Source of the DNA: UBA6623 sp965248235
GTDB lineage: Bacteria > Acidobacteriota > Terriglobia > Bryobacterales > UBA6623
Direction: 5' to 3'
Assembly: GCA_965248235.1 (NCBI GenBank)
Contig: CBDFIU010000005.1
Location: forward strand, 744,001-808,000
DNA length: 64,000 bases
Below, piece by piece: positions 26,854 through 34,500 of the stretch (positions are counted from its first letter, which is position 1; every line of letters begins with the position of its first letter). The translations under genes and the position numbers were made by a program. A model generated the notes under the pieces. The model saw nothing but the letters and a program-made list of their open reading frames with translations. It was not told the DNA's origin and did no database searches.

Positions 26854-27816
26854 CTAGCGGTTCGGGGGAGGCGGAATGATGATGTCTTTCTTGACGAGTG
26901 GTTTTCGCTCTTGGGGCGGCGACGGTTTCAGCTTCATGTAGGCTTCGTTGCGAACATCGACGCTGACGGCCCCACGGATTTCGGCGACCGTCTTTTTCAG
27001 TTTCGCCGACTGAATCTTCGTCGCCATTGCATTCTTGACTTGCTGTAACGGCTGGGACTCGACTCCGGTCACCTGGAAGATATAAAACCGTCCGCCATGT
27101 TGTCTTGCTTCGGAGAACGCACCGAGTTCAAGCGAGAAAATGACGTCTTTGAGGGGGGTGGGGATCTTAGCGTCGTGTTTGAAGCTGCCCAGTTCGCCCC
27201 CTTTTTCCGCCGAGATACTGTCGGTCGAGTGCTGCTCGGCGAGTTCCGCGAAGTTCGCGCCGGCCTTGAGCCGCTTGACGAGGTCTTTGGCCTTGAGCCG
27301 TGCTTCGTTTTCCGACAACGGGCGCTCTCCGTTGACGGCGGCGGCTTTTTCGGGATCCAGGGAATAGTCTATGTAGATTGCGGAGACTTCGCGCTTCTCG
27401 AACTCAGAGGGGTGGGCGTCGTAGTAGGCCTGGTAGTCCTCTTCGGAAATCGTGATGGACTTGCTCAGGTCTCGCACATAGATCTGGGCGAAATAGTCGA
27501 GCTGAATGAATTCCAGCTGGGTGCGATACGGCTCCTTTTCGGTCAGCCCTTCTTCCTCGGCTCTTTTGGCGAAACCTAACAGCCCGGCGTACACGCGAAG
27601 GAAGGCGCCGTTGTCCATGGTGGAAGCGCTCTTGCGATAGTTGATAGGCAGGGAAGACCGCAGCAGATCGATTTCCGCGGCGGTGTATTCCACATCGGCA
27701 ATCACCGCGACAACGTCATCGGGCCTGACGATTTCCTGGGCCGGCGTCGAGGTCGCGAAGGCCAGTAAACAGAAGAGGGTCATGAGGCCGCGATAGGGTG
27801 AAACGACGGAAGACAT
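26854..27816 (-). CDS. Periplasmic parvulin-type peptidyl-prolyl isomerase (SurA-like)
   Basis: A 320-residue exported protein, start ATG 27816 before a signal peptide (GLMTLFCLLAFATSTPAQ). The N-terminal helical chaperone-like part (~25-150) is followed by a PpiC domain with AKDLVKRLKAGANFAELAEQ, HSTDSISAEKGGELGSFKH and FYIFQVTGVES. It isomerises prolyl bonds and probably assists folding of outer-membrane or periplasmic proteins. The C-terminus is a short Pro-rich tail (IIIPPPPNR). Much of the upstream open frame lacks similarity. Confidence 0.88.
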   Translation of the reverse strand: MSSVVSPYRGLMTLFCLLAFATSTPAQEIVRPDDVVAVIADVEYTAAEIDLLRSSLPINYRKSASTMDNGAFLRVYAGLLGFAKRAEEEGLTEKEPYRTQLEFIQLDYFAQIYVRDLSKSITISEEDYQAYYDAHPSEFEKREVSAIYIDYSLDPEKAAAVNGERPLSENEARLKAKDLVKRLKAGANFAELAEQHSTDSISAEKGGELGSFKHDAKIPTPLKDVIFSLELGAFSEARQHGGRFYIFQVTGVESQPLQQVKNAMATKIQSAKLKKTVAEIRGAVSVDVRNEAYMKLKPSPPQERKPLVKKDIIIPPPPNR

Positions 27817-28362
27817 ATTGGATTGGGACCGTTGGTTGATGGGCGAGAAACCAGCCCGCTTTTCTGATGGCCTTCGGGAGGAAGATTTGACTCCGCGACC
27901 GTGAGGCAACAGTCCAGTGTAACAACTTTCCCGGGGTCGTGTGCTCATACAATTTCCCCTCATTACAAAGCACTTATATTCAAAACATCCCGACTCCCCG
28001 CTCTGCCGGTGTTCCTTCGGCCCCGCTTGGTTTCGGGCAATGGAGGTTGCCGCGCGGGAGTGGCCGCGACCGGCTTCGGGGCGCGAGTCCGCAGTGGTAA
28101 GCCCGGCCGGGCTGGGTCGCCCGACGGCTTCATCGTGAAACCGCGGCCCGCGCTCGTCAAGCCGTGCGCCTCGTGCCGACGCTCTCTTGCCCTTGCCTTG
28201 CCCACGATGAGAAGAGCGGACCAACCTTCGGCGGAACCGGTTATACTGTTTCGCGGTTGGACTACTGTTTTGCATGACTACAGCAGCCGGCGGCTAATGG
28301 AACGCCCGCTCCACGCGCTCGCCAAGGGAATCACGGCACGGCTTGCATCGTGGCGAGCAGGT
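27817..28362. other. Divergent intergenic region
   Basis: These 546 bases separate the parvulin (minus) from the PQQ dehydrogenase (plus). Both frames can be extended into it but the translated sequence is Arg/Pro-rich and unlike any family, so I treat it as non-coding. TATACT at 28242-28247 is a possible -10 for the dehydrogenase. No repeat of the families listed here was seen. Confidence 0.45.
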
Positions 28363-30054
28363 ATGGAACAGCTCGGGGTCCGGCGGTTCGTACTTTCACT
28401 TCCGGTCTTACTTTGCCTTGCGTGGCCGGCGCTTTTCGCCCAGGGCACCGGCGCCGACTGGCCCGGCTACGGCGGCACCGACGCCGCCTGGCGCTACAGC
28501 GAGTTGGACCAGATCAACAGCACCAACGTTAGCAAGCTGACGCCGGTCTGGGCCTTTCAAACCGGCGACTATTCGAACGGCTTGCAATCCACGCCTATCG
28601 TCATCGACGGCGTGATGTATGTTTCGACGTCGAGAAACCGCATCTTCGCCCTGAATGCGGCCACGGGCAAAGTCCTGTGGCGGTACGAGTACGGTGAATC
28701 CACGTTGCGTTGGCGCGTGGAGGGCAAGGCGCGCGTGCCCTACGGCAGTCAAAACCGGGGCGTCGCCGTCGGTCACGGCCTCATTTTCATGGGGACCCAC
28801 GACAACCACTTAGTGGCTGTCGATCAGAAAACCGGCGAGGAAGTCTGGAACGTCGCCGTCGGTGATATCAAACAGTGCGGCTGTAATATCAGCGCCGCGC
28901 CGCTGGTCGTCAAGGACAAAGTCGTCGTCGGAGGCACGGGGGGAGATTCCGCTTATCGGGGCAACTTGACCGCCTTTGACGCAAAGACGGGCCGCTTTGC
29001 CTGGCGTTTCTACACCATCCCGGGACCGGGCGAGCCTGGTCACGAAACATGGCCCGGCGATAGTTGGAAATACGGCGGGGGAGCCCCCTGGATGACCGGC
29101 TCCTACGATCCCGAACTCAATCTCATCTATTGGGGCACCGGGAACGCCGCCAGCGACCTCGATGGGGCCAAACGTAAAGGGGACAACCTCTACACCGCCA
29201 GCGTCGTTGCCCTCGACGCGGATAGCGGCCAATTGCGATGGCATTACCAAGTGGTTCCCCACGACGTGTGGGACTACGACGCGGCCTACGAATGCATCCT
29301 TGTTGATCTTCCTGTGCGCGGGCGAATGCGTAAGCTGCTGGTTCACTTAACGAAAACCGGCTACGCTTTCGTGCTCGATCGTACCAACGGCGAGATCGTC
29401 AAGATTTGGCCCTTTAGCGAGGGCATGAACTGGGTCCAAGGGATCACCGAAGACGGCAAGCTGGTCGGCCGCAGGGAGCCCCAGGCGGGGAAAGCGGTCC
29501 TCATCTGCCCCAGCGTCTACGGCGCCAAGAGCTGGAACCAGGCGGCGTTTTCGCCTCGCTCGGGCTTGCTCTTTACGCCCACCGCGCGACTTTGCAACGA
29601 GATGTTTGTCCGCGAGCAGCCGCCCAAGGAAGGCAAGCCCTACTCCGGCGGTTTTTGGCGCTTCAAGAAGCCCGAGGGCGTGGAGAACTTTGCGTCGATC
29701 GCCGCGTTTGATCCGGTGAACGGCGAGAAGCGCTGGGAGTATCCGTATCCATATTTGCTCGCCGCGTCGGTATTGGCGACAGCGGGAGACCTGATTTTCA
29801 GCGGCGACGTGGAGGGCGCTTTCTTCGCTCTCGACGCCCGTAGCGGCGAAAAGCTGTGGAGCTTCCAAACCGGTTCCGGGCACCGCGGATCGTCGGTCAG
29901 CTACGCGGTCGGCGGGCGGCAATACATCGCGACCCCCAGCGGCTGGGGCTCGTATGCGAAGACGCTGATGTCGCTGTTTCCTGAAATCGCCGAGACCGCC
30001 GAGCGCGGCGGTTCCACCGTTTACGCATTTTCATTGCCCCAGGAGTCGGAATGA
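28363..30054 (+). CDS. PQQ-dependent alcohol/glucose dehydrogenase-type quinoprotein
   Basis: A 563-residue eight-bladed propeller quinoprotein. The signal peptide (VLSLPVLLCLAWPALFAQ) follows ATG 28363; ATG 28297 is an alternative. Key features: DWPGYGGTDAAWRYSELDQI, tryptophan-docking blade motifs such as VYALNAATGKVLWR-type repeats, QCGCNISAAPLVVKDKVVVG with a closely spaced Cys pair, and WGTGNAASDLDG. It oxidises alcohols or sugars in the periplasm and hands electrons to a cytochrome c. The stop overlaps the next gene's start (ATGA), which encodes that cytochrome. Confidence 0.9.
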   Translation: MEQLGVRRFVLSLPVLLCLAWPALFAQGTGADWPGYGGTDAAWRYSELDQINSTNVSKLTPVWAFQTGDYSNGLQSTPIVIDGVMYVSTSRNRIFALNAATGKVLWRYEYGESTLRWRVEGKARVPYGSQNRGVAVGHGLIFMGTHDNHLVAVDQKTGEEVWNVAVGDIKQCGCNISAAPLVVKDKVVVGGTGGDSAYRGNLTAFDAKTGRFAWRFYTIPGPGEPGHETWPGDSWKYGGGAPWMTGSYDPELNLIYWGTGNAASDLDGAKRKGDNLYTASVVALDADSGQLRWHYQVVPHDVWDYDAAYECILVDLPVRGRMRKLLVHLTKTGYAFVLDRTNGEIVKIWPFSEGMNWVQGITEDGKLVGRREPQAGKAVLICPSVYGAKSWNQAAFSPRSGLLFTPTARLCNEMFVREQPPKEGKPYSGGFWRFKKPEGVENFASIAAFDPVNGEKRWEYPYPYLLAASVLATAGDLIFSGDVEGAFFALDARSGEKLWSFQTGSGHRGSSVSYAVGGRQYIATPSGWGSYAKTLMSLFPEIAETAERGGSTVYAFSLPQESE

Positions 30055-30851
30055 CGCCGGCATCCCGCGGCGGTCTTCTGCTGGTCGTTGTTGTCGCGGC
30101 GGGGGTCTGGTCGGGGGCGCGATCGGCGGCGTATGCGCAAGCCACCGAGATCGCGATCGGCCGACGGGTCTACGCCCAGACGTGCGCCAACCAGAATTGT
30201 CACGGCGACCAGGGCGCGGCGGGGAGCGCGCCTGCCTTGGCCGAGCGCGAGTTCACGCGCGAATACGTCATGCGGATAACGCGCGACGGCGTTCCCGACA
30301 CGGCCATGCCGGGCTGGAAAGAGCAGCTTTCGATCGCGGAGTTGGAAACGGTGGTGACGTATGTCGTTTCGATCCAGGGCCCGCCCGAGGCGGAGGGGGA
30401 GGATTTGGACCCCAACCGCCCGTGGCTGGCGCACCCGGGCCGGGAGCTGTTTTTCGACGCGGCGCGAGTGGGGGCCTGCGGGGCGTGCCATTTGTTCGAC
30501 GGCTGGGGGGTGCCGGTGGCGCCCAAGTTATCGGGACGCCTGCCGGAAAACGTCGCGGAGTTGCTTGCCCTCGACGGGGCGGCGGTGCAAACGGCACGGC
30601 CAAGCGGCGAAGAACCCTTCCCGGCCCTTGCGGTCGCGAGCAAGCAGGGGCCGATGCAGGTCTTCGATCTCAGCGCCAAGCTCCCCGTGCTGCGAACGTT
30701 TCCGCGCGACCGGGTCGAGCTGACGCCCGAAACGTCATGGAGTCACCGCGATGTTTTGGGGATTTATAACAGCGACGAACTGGGCCGGATTTTGGAGTTT
30801 GCGTCACAAGCGCTTTCCGGGCAAGCGGTCGAGGAGCCACAGCCTAGATAG
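30051..30851 (+). CDS. Diheme-type c cytochrome partner of the PQQ dehydrogenase
   Basis: A 266-residue exported protein (signal peptide to about residue 30). The first heme site is CANQNCH at 45-51, a CX4CH motif instead of CXXCH, with a likely distal Met in DTAMPGW (86). A second site is CGACH at 143-147, in a domain (GRELFFDAARVGACGACH) resembling peroxidase or PQQ-partner cytochromes. Translational coupling by ATGA to the dehydrogenase indicates it accepts its electrons. Whether CX4CH holds covalent heme is uncertain. Confidence 0.85.
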   Translation: MTPASRGGLLLVVVVAAGVWSGARSAAYAQATEIAIGRRVYAQTCANQNCHGDQGAAGSAPALAEREFTREYVMRITRDGVPDTAMPGWKEQLSIAELETVVTYVVSIQGPPEAEGEDLDPNRPWLAHPGRELFFDAARVGACGACHLFDGWGVPVAPKLSGRLPENVAELLALDGAAVQTARPSGEEPFPALAVASKQGPMQVFDLSAKLPVLRTFPRDRVELTPETSWSHRDVLGIYNSDELGRILEFASQALSGQAVEEPQPR

Positions 30852-30906
30852 GCCGCACGCGTGAGTCGGGACGAAAAGTATCGATGCGCGATCAGCGGAA
30901 GCCGCG

Positions 30907-31042
30907 GCAACTCCACCAAGACCTGTACGGGCTGCCCCGGGAGCCTCAGCTTGACGCCGCTTTTGCGCAACTCGCCCGAGCGCGCGTCGAGCTCGAACAC
31001 GCCGAAGCGGAAAACGTCGTGACGCTGTGGGCTTTGGGACAT
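30907..31042 (-). pseudogene. Remnant of a winged-helix (Trans_reg_C) regulator, N-terminus only
   Basis: From ATG 31042 the product reads FRFGVFELDARSGELRKSG, then VKLRLPGQPVQVLVELP. This is the beginning of the OmpR/PhoB-type winged-helix domain used in acidobacterial Trans_reg_C-PD40 proteins. Similarity then ends abruptly; the recognition helix and the rest are gone, and the frame runs into the cytochrome gene. It is a truncated gene. Confidence 0.65.
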
Positions 31043-31057
31043 GAGACCGAATATCCG

Positions 31058-31262
31058 TCAATCCTGCTTGCGAAACTCTTCGAACCAGTTTTCGACAACG
31101 GGGATTTCGTGGCTCCCCGTCCCGACCATCTCGAGCGTTACAAAACGCTTGCCGTCGGGCGAGACGTCGTAGCGCTGCGGTCCGGTCGTCGCGGCCAACT
31201 CCGGGATCGAAAACAGCTTCTGCCTCTCCCCCATCGAAAAACTCCGCGCCGGCAGGTCGACG
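31058..31262 (-). pseudogene. C-terminal remnant of a PD40/TolB-type propeller protein
   Basis: Reading from the edge of repeat R1 copy 3, the minus strand encodes RQKLFSIPELAATTGPQRYD, then VSPDGKRFVTLEM and IPVVENWFEEFRKQD with a TGA at 31060-31058. RYDVSPDGKRF and a terminal VxNWFEEF are typical of the last blade of PD40-bearing acidobacterial kinases and regulators. The gene body is missing upstream, where the repeat sits. Together with the winged-helix stub it suggests deletion between two tandem paralogues. Confidence 0.65.
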
Positions 31263-31265
31263 CCC

Positions 31266-31312
31266 TCCCAACGTGGTCGGGGAAACGTGTCTTTTCACGT
31301 GGTCTGAGTCCG
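31266..31312 (+). repeat. Dispersed repeat R1, copy 3 (right part)
   Basis: CCAACGTGGTCGGGGAAACG followed by TGTCTTTTCACGTGGTCTGA matches the right half of copies 1 and 2. The stem ACGTG-tctttt-CACGT is intact. Read on the minus strand its CACGTGAAAAG supplies the TGA that ends the PepSY gene at 31295. Confidence 0.7.
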
Positions 31313-31876
31313 CGTGAGGGCTAGAGTTACGAGTCCGTAGGTCAGCCCGAGGATGAGCAGAACGCCGCCGACCACTCGCTCCTCGTGGTGCTCGAACCAA
31401 AGATAGATCCCGGACGCGCCGAGCAAGAGAAGCCCGATGGACGCCAGTAGAGAAAACGCCGCCCAGGCATTGGTGGGAGCGAAGTCGTGCCAAAATCCGT
31501 GGTTGACATGAAGCTGCACGAGCGTTTCGAGCACACCCCAGCGGCGGACTTCGATCTTGGCCTCGCTCGTCGAACGTTCATACTCGATCCGAAATTCCGT
31601 CCCCGGCCGGAAAATGCGCAAGCGAACCGTCTCGGGATCTTCCTCGATAACACCCAGCGTACCCTTCAGCCCCTCACCGCGCATCAGCGCGCGAGCCAGC
31701 GTTCGAGGCGTTGACGCCTCTTGAAGCGGAACGCGGACGGTGCGAGCACTCTCCTCGCTCGATTCGGGAAACCACGGACGATGGATAATTACCAGCGAAC
31801 TCAACGCGAAGATCAACGCCATCGCCACGATCGTGAGCCCGAGCGCCAGGTGGACGTTTCTGATGAAATGGAACAT
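31295..31876 (-). CDS. PepSY-type membrane protein
   Basis: A 193-residue protein with an N-terminal span (NVHLALGLTIVAMALIFALS), a periplasmic region with a PepSY-like segment (TEFRIEYERSTSEAKIEVRR) and two C-terminal spans (AAFSLLASIGLLLLGASGIY, and VVGGVLLILGLTYGLVTLAL). It follows the other PepSY gene by 4 bases and the two probably act together. The stop codon and last residues lie in repeat R1, so the C-terminus may be shortened. Function is unknown; related proteins sit beside iron-siderophore uptake and ferric reductase genes. Confidence 0.75.
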   Translation of the reverse strand: MFHFIRNVHLALGLTIVAMALIFALSSLVIIHRPWFPESSEESARTVRVPLQEASTPRTLARALMRGEGLKGTLGVIEEDPETVRLRIFRPGTEFRIEYERSTSEAKIEVRRWGVLETLVQLHVNHGFWHDFAPTNAWAAFSLLASIGLLLLGASGIYLWFEHHEERVVGGVLLILGLTYGLVTLALTRTQTT

Positions 31877-31880
31877 AGGC

Positions 31881-32471
31881 TCACCGATTCAGCATCCAAA
31901 GGACAACGGCAAGGCTTATCGCCGCCGCCGTCAACGCCTGCGCCCAACGCAACCCGGGGCGAGTGACGAACCACATATACATGCCGGAAATCGTCATGAA
32001 CAGGAACGCCCAAGTCGACAACTCGTTGTAGAGCCCCCACAACCGAGCCGGGAGCGCGCGCGGCCCGCGGCGGGAGTGACTCGCATGCATGACCGACAAG
32101 AACCCCGCCAAGTCATTTCGACGGTGCGCGATGCGGACGATTCCTTGTTCCTCCAGGTAAGTAAAGTCGCGCCGGCCGTTGGGTGTGTAGGCGAAGAATG
32201 CAAGATTCAGGGCATCGTCGCGGTGGACGTTGTAATGACCGCCGGCGAGCGGAATGCCCGCTGTTTCAAAGATGTGTTTCGCCAGCGCGTTGTCATCGAG
32301 GTTGCCGGGGGGGCGCAAGGGCAACTCGCGCTCGGAGGAGATTCGCGGCGGGAGATATCCGCCCGGCGGCGGCAAGAAGACAGCGTGAATGCCGGTCACT
32401 CCCCAGACGACGAAGGCTGTGAAGGTCAGAAGACCCGCATACATATGGATTTTCTTGATCCAATCGTACAT
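31881..32471 (-). CDS. PepSY-associated transmembrane protein
   Basis: A 196-residue protein. WIKKIHMYAGLLTFTAFVVW is the typical first helix of PepSY_TM proteins (IHxxxG motif), followed by a periplasmic region containing FFAYTPNGRRDFTYLEEQG, then HASHSRRG and two more helices (STWAFLFMTISGMYMWFV, WAQALTAAAISLAVVLWML). It lies immediately upstream of a second PepSY protein. I infer a membrane redox or metal-handling pair; no receptor gene is adjacent to confirm iron. Confidence 0.78.
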   Translation of the reverse strand: MYDWIKKIHMYAGLLTFTAFVVWGVTGIHAVFLPPPGGYLPPRISSERELPLRPPGNLDDNALAKHIFETAGIPLAGGHYNVHRDDALNLAFFAYTPNGRRDFTYLEEQGIVRIAHRRNDLAGFLSVMHASHSRRGPRALPARLWGLYNELSTWAFLFMTISGMYMWFVTRPGLRWAQALTAAAISLAVVLWMLNR

Positions 32472-32604
32472 AGCTTTCGGTCAGCCGAGGAACCCGGCTG
32501 AGTACAGCGTAAAGAATCCTGCCCTTGGGCGCAATGCCCCGCGGGTCGTCTGCTTTGCCGGTTTTGGGGCTTGACCACTTGCTCTCGGCGTCGTCGTTTG
32601 ATCT

Positions 32605-32613
32605 TGCTAGAAT
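32605..32613 (+). promoter_or_regulatory. Extended -10 element placing the start site at the ATG
   Basis: TGCTAGAAT fits an extended -10 (TGnTATAAT with one change). Seven bases on, the predicted first transcribed base is at or next to 32620, the A of the HAD gene's ATG. There is no Shine-Dalgarno sequence before that ATG, consistent with a leaderless message. Confidence 0.4.
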
Positions 32614-32619
32614 CAGCCC

Positions 32620-33351
32620 ATGCCGGACGCGCCGGCTCGACAACAACCCATGAACGACGACTCGGGAGCCTCGATCGACACCCTCACGTTCGACATATTC
32701 GGGACGGTACTCGACCTCAGCGGCGGTATTGTGCCGCTGGTCGAACGCTTCCTCCGGCGCAAGCAAGCTGAAATCAACGGGGTTGATTTTTGGGCCCTGT
32801 GGCGGGCTCGTCAGCGCATTGAGCAATACCAAGATACGATCGTGATGTTGGGGCATAGCGGGTACCTCGAGGTCGCGCGGCGGGCGCTCGTCTATACGCT
32901 CAGACACCGGGATATCGCCTTCACCGACGCCGAGGTAGGCGATCTGATGGGGGCTTTCGAGCAGTTACGACCCTTTGACGACGCGGTGCAAGGGTTGAAC
33001 CGTTTGGCGGCACGCTACCGACTCGTCGCGCTCTCGAACGGCAACGCGGAGTTGGTGGAGCATCTCGTGGGGAACAATATACCGGCGCCCTTCAGCGCGG
33101 TCTTGTCGGTGGACGCGGTGGGTCGCTTCAAGCCGCATCCCTCGGTCTACCGCTATGCGGCCCAGTTGCTTGACCGCGAGCCCGGCCGGATTATGATGGT
33201 CGCCGCTCATGCGTTCGATATCATGGGCGCGCGCGCCTGCGGCTTCCACGGAGCCTATGTCAATCGCTACAAGCTTCCCTATGAAGACTCGTCGCTTACA
33301 CCCGACCTCACGGTGGATCATTTCATCGAATTGGCGGACGAGCTGTTGTGA
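32620..33351 (+). CDS. HAD hydrolase, 2-haloacid dehalogenase type II-like
   Basis: A 243-residue HAD-superfamily protein. Nucleophile Asp in LTFDIFGTVLD, motif II Ser in LVALSNGNAE, motif III Lys in VGRFKPHPSVYRYA, and motif IV Asp in MVAAHAFDIMGARACGF; the helical cap lies between about residues 40 and 115. The AHAxDxxGA pattern is that of L-2-haloacid dehalogenases, though many such proteins are phosphatases. ATG 32620 lacks a ribosome site; ATG 32650 is possible. Confidence 0.88.
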   Translation: MPDAPARQQPMNDDSGASIDTLTFDIFGTVLDLSGGIVPLVERFLRRKQAEINGVDFWALWRARQRIEQYQDTIVMLGHSGYLEVARRALVYTLRHRDIAFTDAEVGDLMGAFEQLRPFDDAVQGLNRLAARYRLVALSNGNAELVEHLVGNNIPAPFSAVLSVDAVGRFKPHPSVYRYAAQLLDREPGRIMMVAAHAFDIMGARACGFHGAYVNRYKLPYEDSSLTPDLTVDHFIELADELL

Positions 33352-33393
33352 GCCGGGCGGTTTCCGCGGCCGGCCCGCATTTCTCAACGTCAA

Positions 33394-34359
33394 CTAGGGC
33401 TTGACTTGGTGCGGCAGGGGTTCGCCGCGCATGCCCGCTTTCAGATTGAGGACGGAAATTTCCGCCATCTTTCGACGGGTTTCGACGGTGGCGCTGCCGA
33501 GGTGAGGAACGATCGTGAGGTTGTCCAAAGCGAGCATCGGGTGATCGCGGGGCAGCGGTTCGGGGTCGGTCACGTCGAAAGCCGCGCCCTCGATCTGGCG
33601 GTCGCGCAGTGCGTGGTAGACGGCCTCGGTATCGACAATGGGGCCGCGCGCGATGTTGATGAGAAACGCGGTGGACTTCATGCGGGCCAAGGCTTGGGCG
33701 TCGATCAGATGATGGGTCTCGGCGGTGAGCGGGCAGCACAGCATGATGAAATCGGAACGCTCGAGTAATTCATCGAGCGGAACGAAGGAGGCGTCAAGGC
33801 GGCGGGCGACGTCCTCTCGCGGCCGGCGGTTGTGATAGAGAACCGTCATGTCGAAGGCGCGGGCGCGGCGGGCGACCTCGCCGCCGATGGCGCCCATCCC
33901 GATGATTCCGAGAACCGCGTGGTGCACCTCGCGTCCCAGCATGAAGCCGGGGTCATAGCGGAGAAACTCGGGCGAACGGGCGTAGCGGTCTCCTTCGACA
34001 ATTCGTCGCGCGGCGGCGAGCAACAGCGTCATCGCCATGTCGGCCGTGGCGCCGTCGAGAATGCTGGGGGTATTGCCGACCGGTATCGAGCGCTCGGCGG
34101 CGTCGGCGACGATGATGTGGTCGACGCCGACGCCGTAATTGCTGATGACTTTGACGCCTCGCAGGCGGTCGAGCATTAGTCCGTCGACTCTCAGATGGCC
34201 GTAGGTGTAGATTCCGTCGATGCGGTCGTCGGTACCGTCAATGGCGGTTTGCCAAGGAAGCAGATCGATCCGCTCACCGAGGAAACCCATCACAACCGAG
34301 TCCAGCGGGCCGTCGGCGATGACGGTATAGCGGTCGGGGGTCTCGGCGTCGGCGGGCAT
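33394..34359 (-). CDS. D-isomer 2-hydroxyacid dehydrogenase
   Basis: A 321-residue NAD(P)-dependent dehydrogenase, likely a glyoxylate/hydroxypyruvate reductase-like enzyme. YGVGVDHIIVADAAERSIPV opens the nucleotide domain, GIIGMGAIGGEVARRA is the dinucleotide fold, and the catalytic triad is Arg in NIARGPIVD, Glu in DVTDPEPLP and His in PHLGSAT. It is shorter than SerA and lacks the ACT domain. It faces the plus-strand aminotransferase-like gene across 141 bases. Confidence 0.92.
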   Translation of the reverse strand: MPADAETPDRYTVIADGPLDSVVMGFLGERIDLLPWQTAIDGTDDRIDGIYTYGHLRVDGLMLDRLRGVKVISNYGVGVDHIIVADAAERSIPVGNTPSILDGATADMAMTLLLAAARRIVEGDRYARSPEFLRYDPGFMLGREVHHAVLGIIGMGAIGGEVARRARAFDMTVLYHNRRPREDVARRLDASFVPLDELLERSDFIMLCCPLTAETHHLIDAQALARMKSTAFLINIARGPIVDTEAVYHALRDRQIEGAAFDVTDPEPLPRDHPMLALDNLTIVPHLGSATVETRRKMAEISVLNLKAGMRGEPLPHQVKP

Positions 34360-34500
34360 GCTTGGATCGTGGCGGCTTCGCGGATTGAGTATTTTAGCAA
34401 AGTGGCTGTTCGAGGCCGGCCCGGCGGCGGCTCGGGTTACAATAAGCCGGTTTCCGCGCCGCGGCCGAATTTATTTGTCTTGGCCGGCATTTCCGTAGCC

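Noticed and set aside
31058..31262. A plus-strand open frame (30884-31324) covering this region as a real gene
   Set aside because: The minus strand carries recognisable protein family remnants; the plus frame is rich in Arg and Pro and runs into the repeat.
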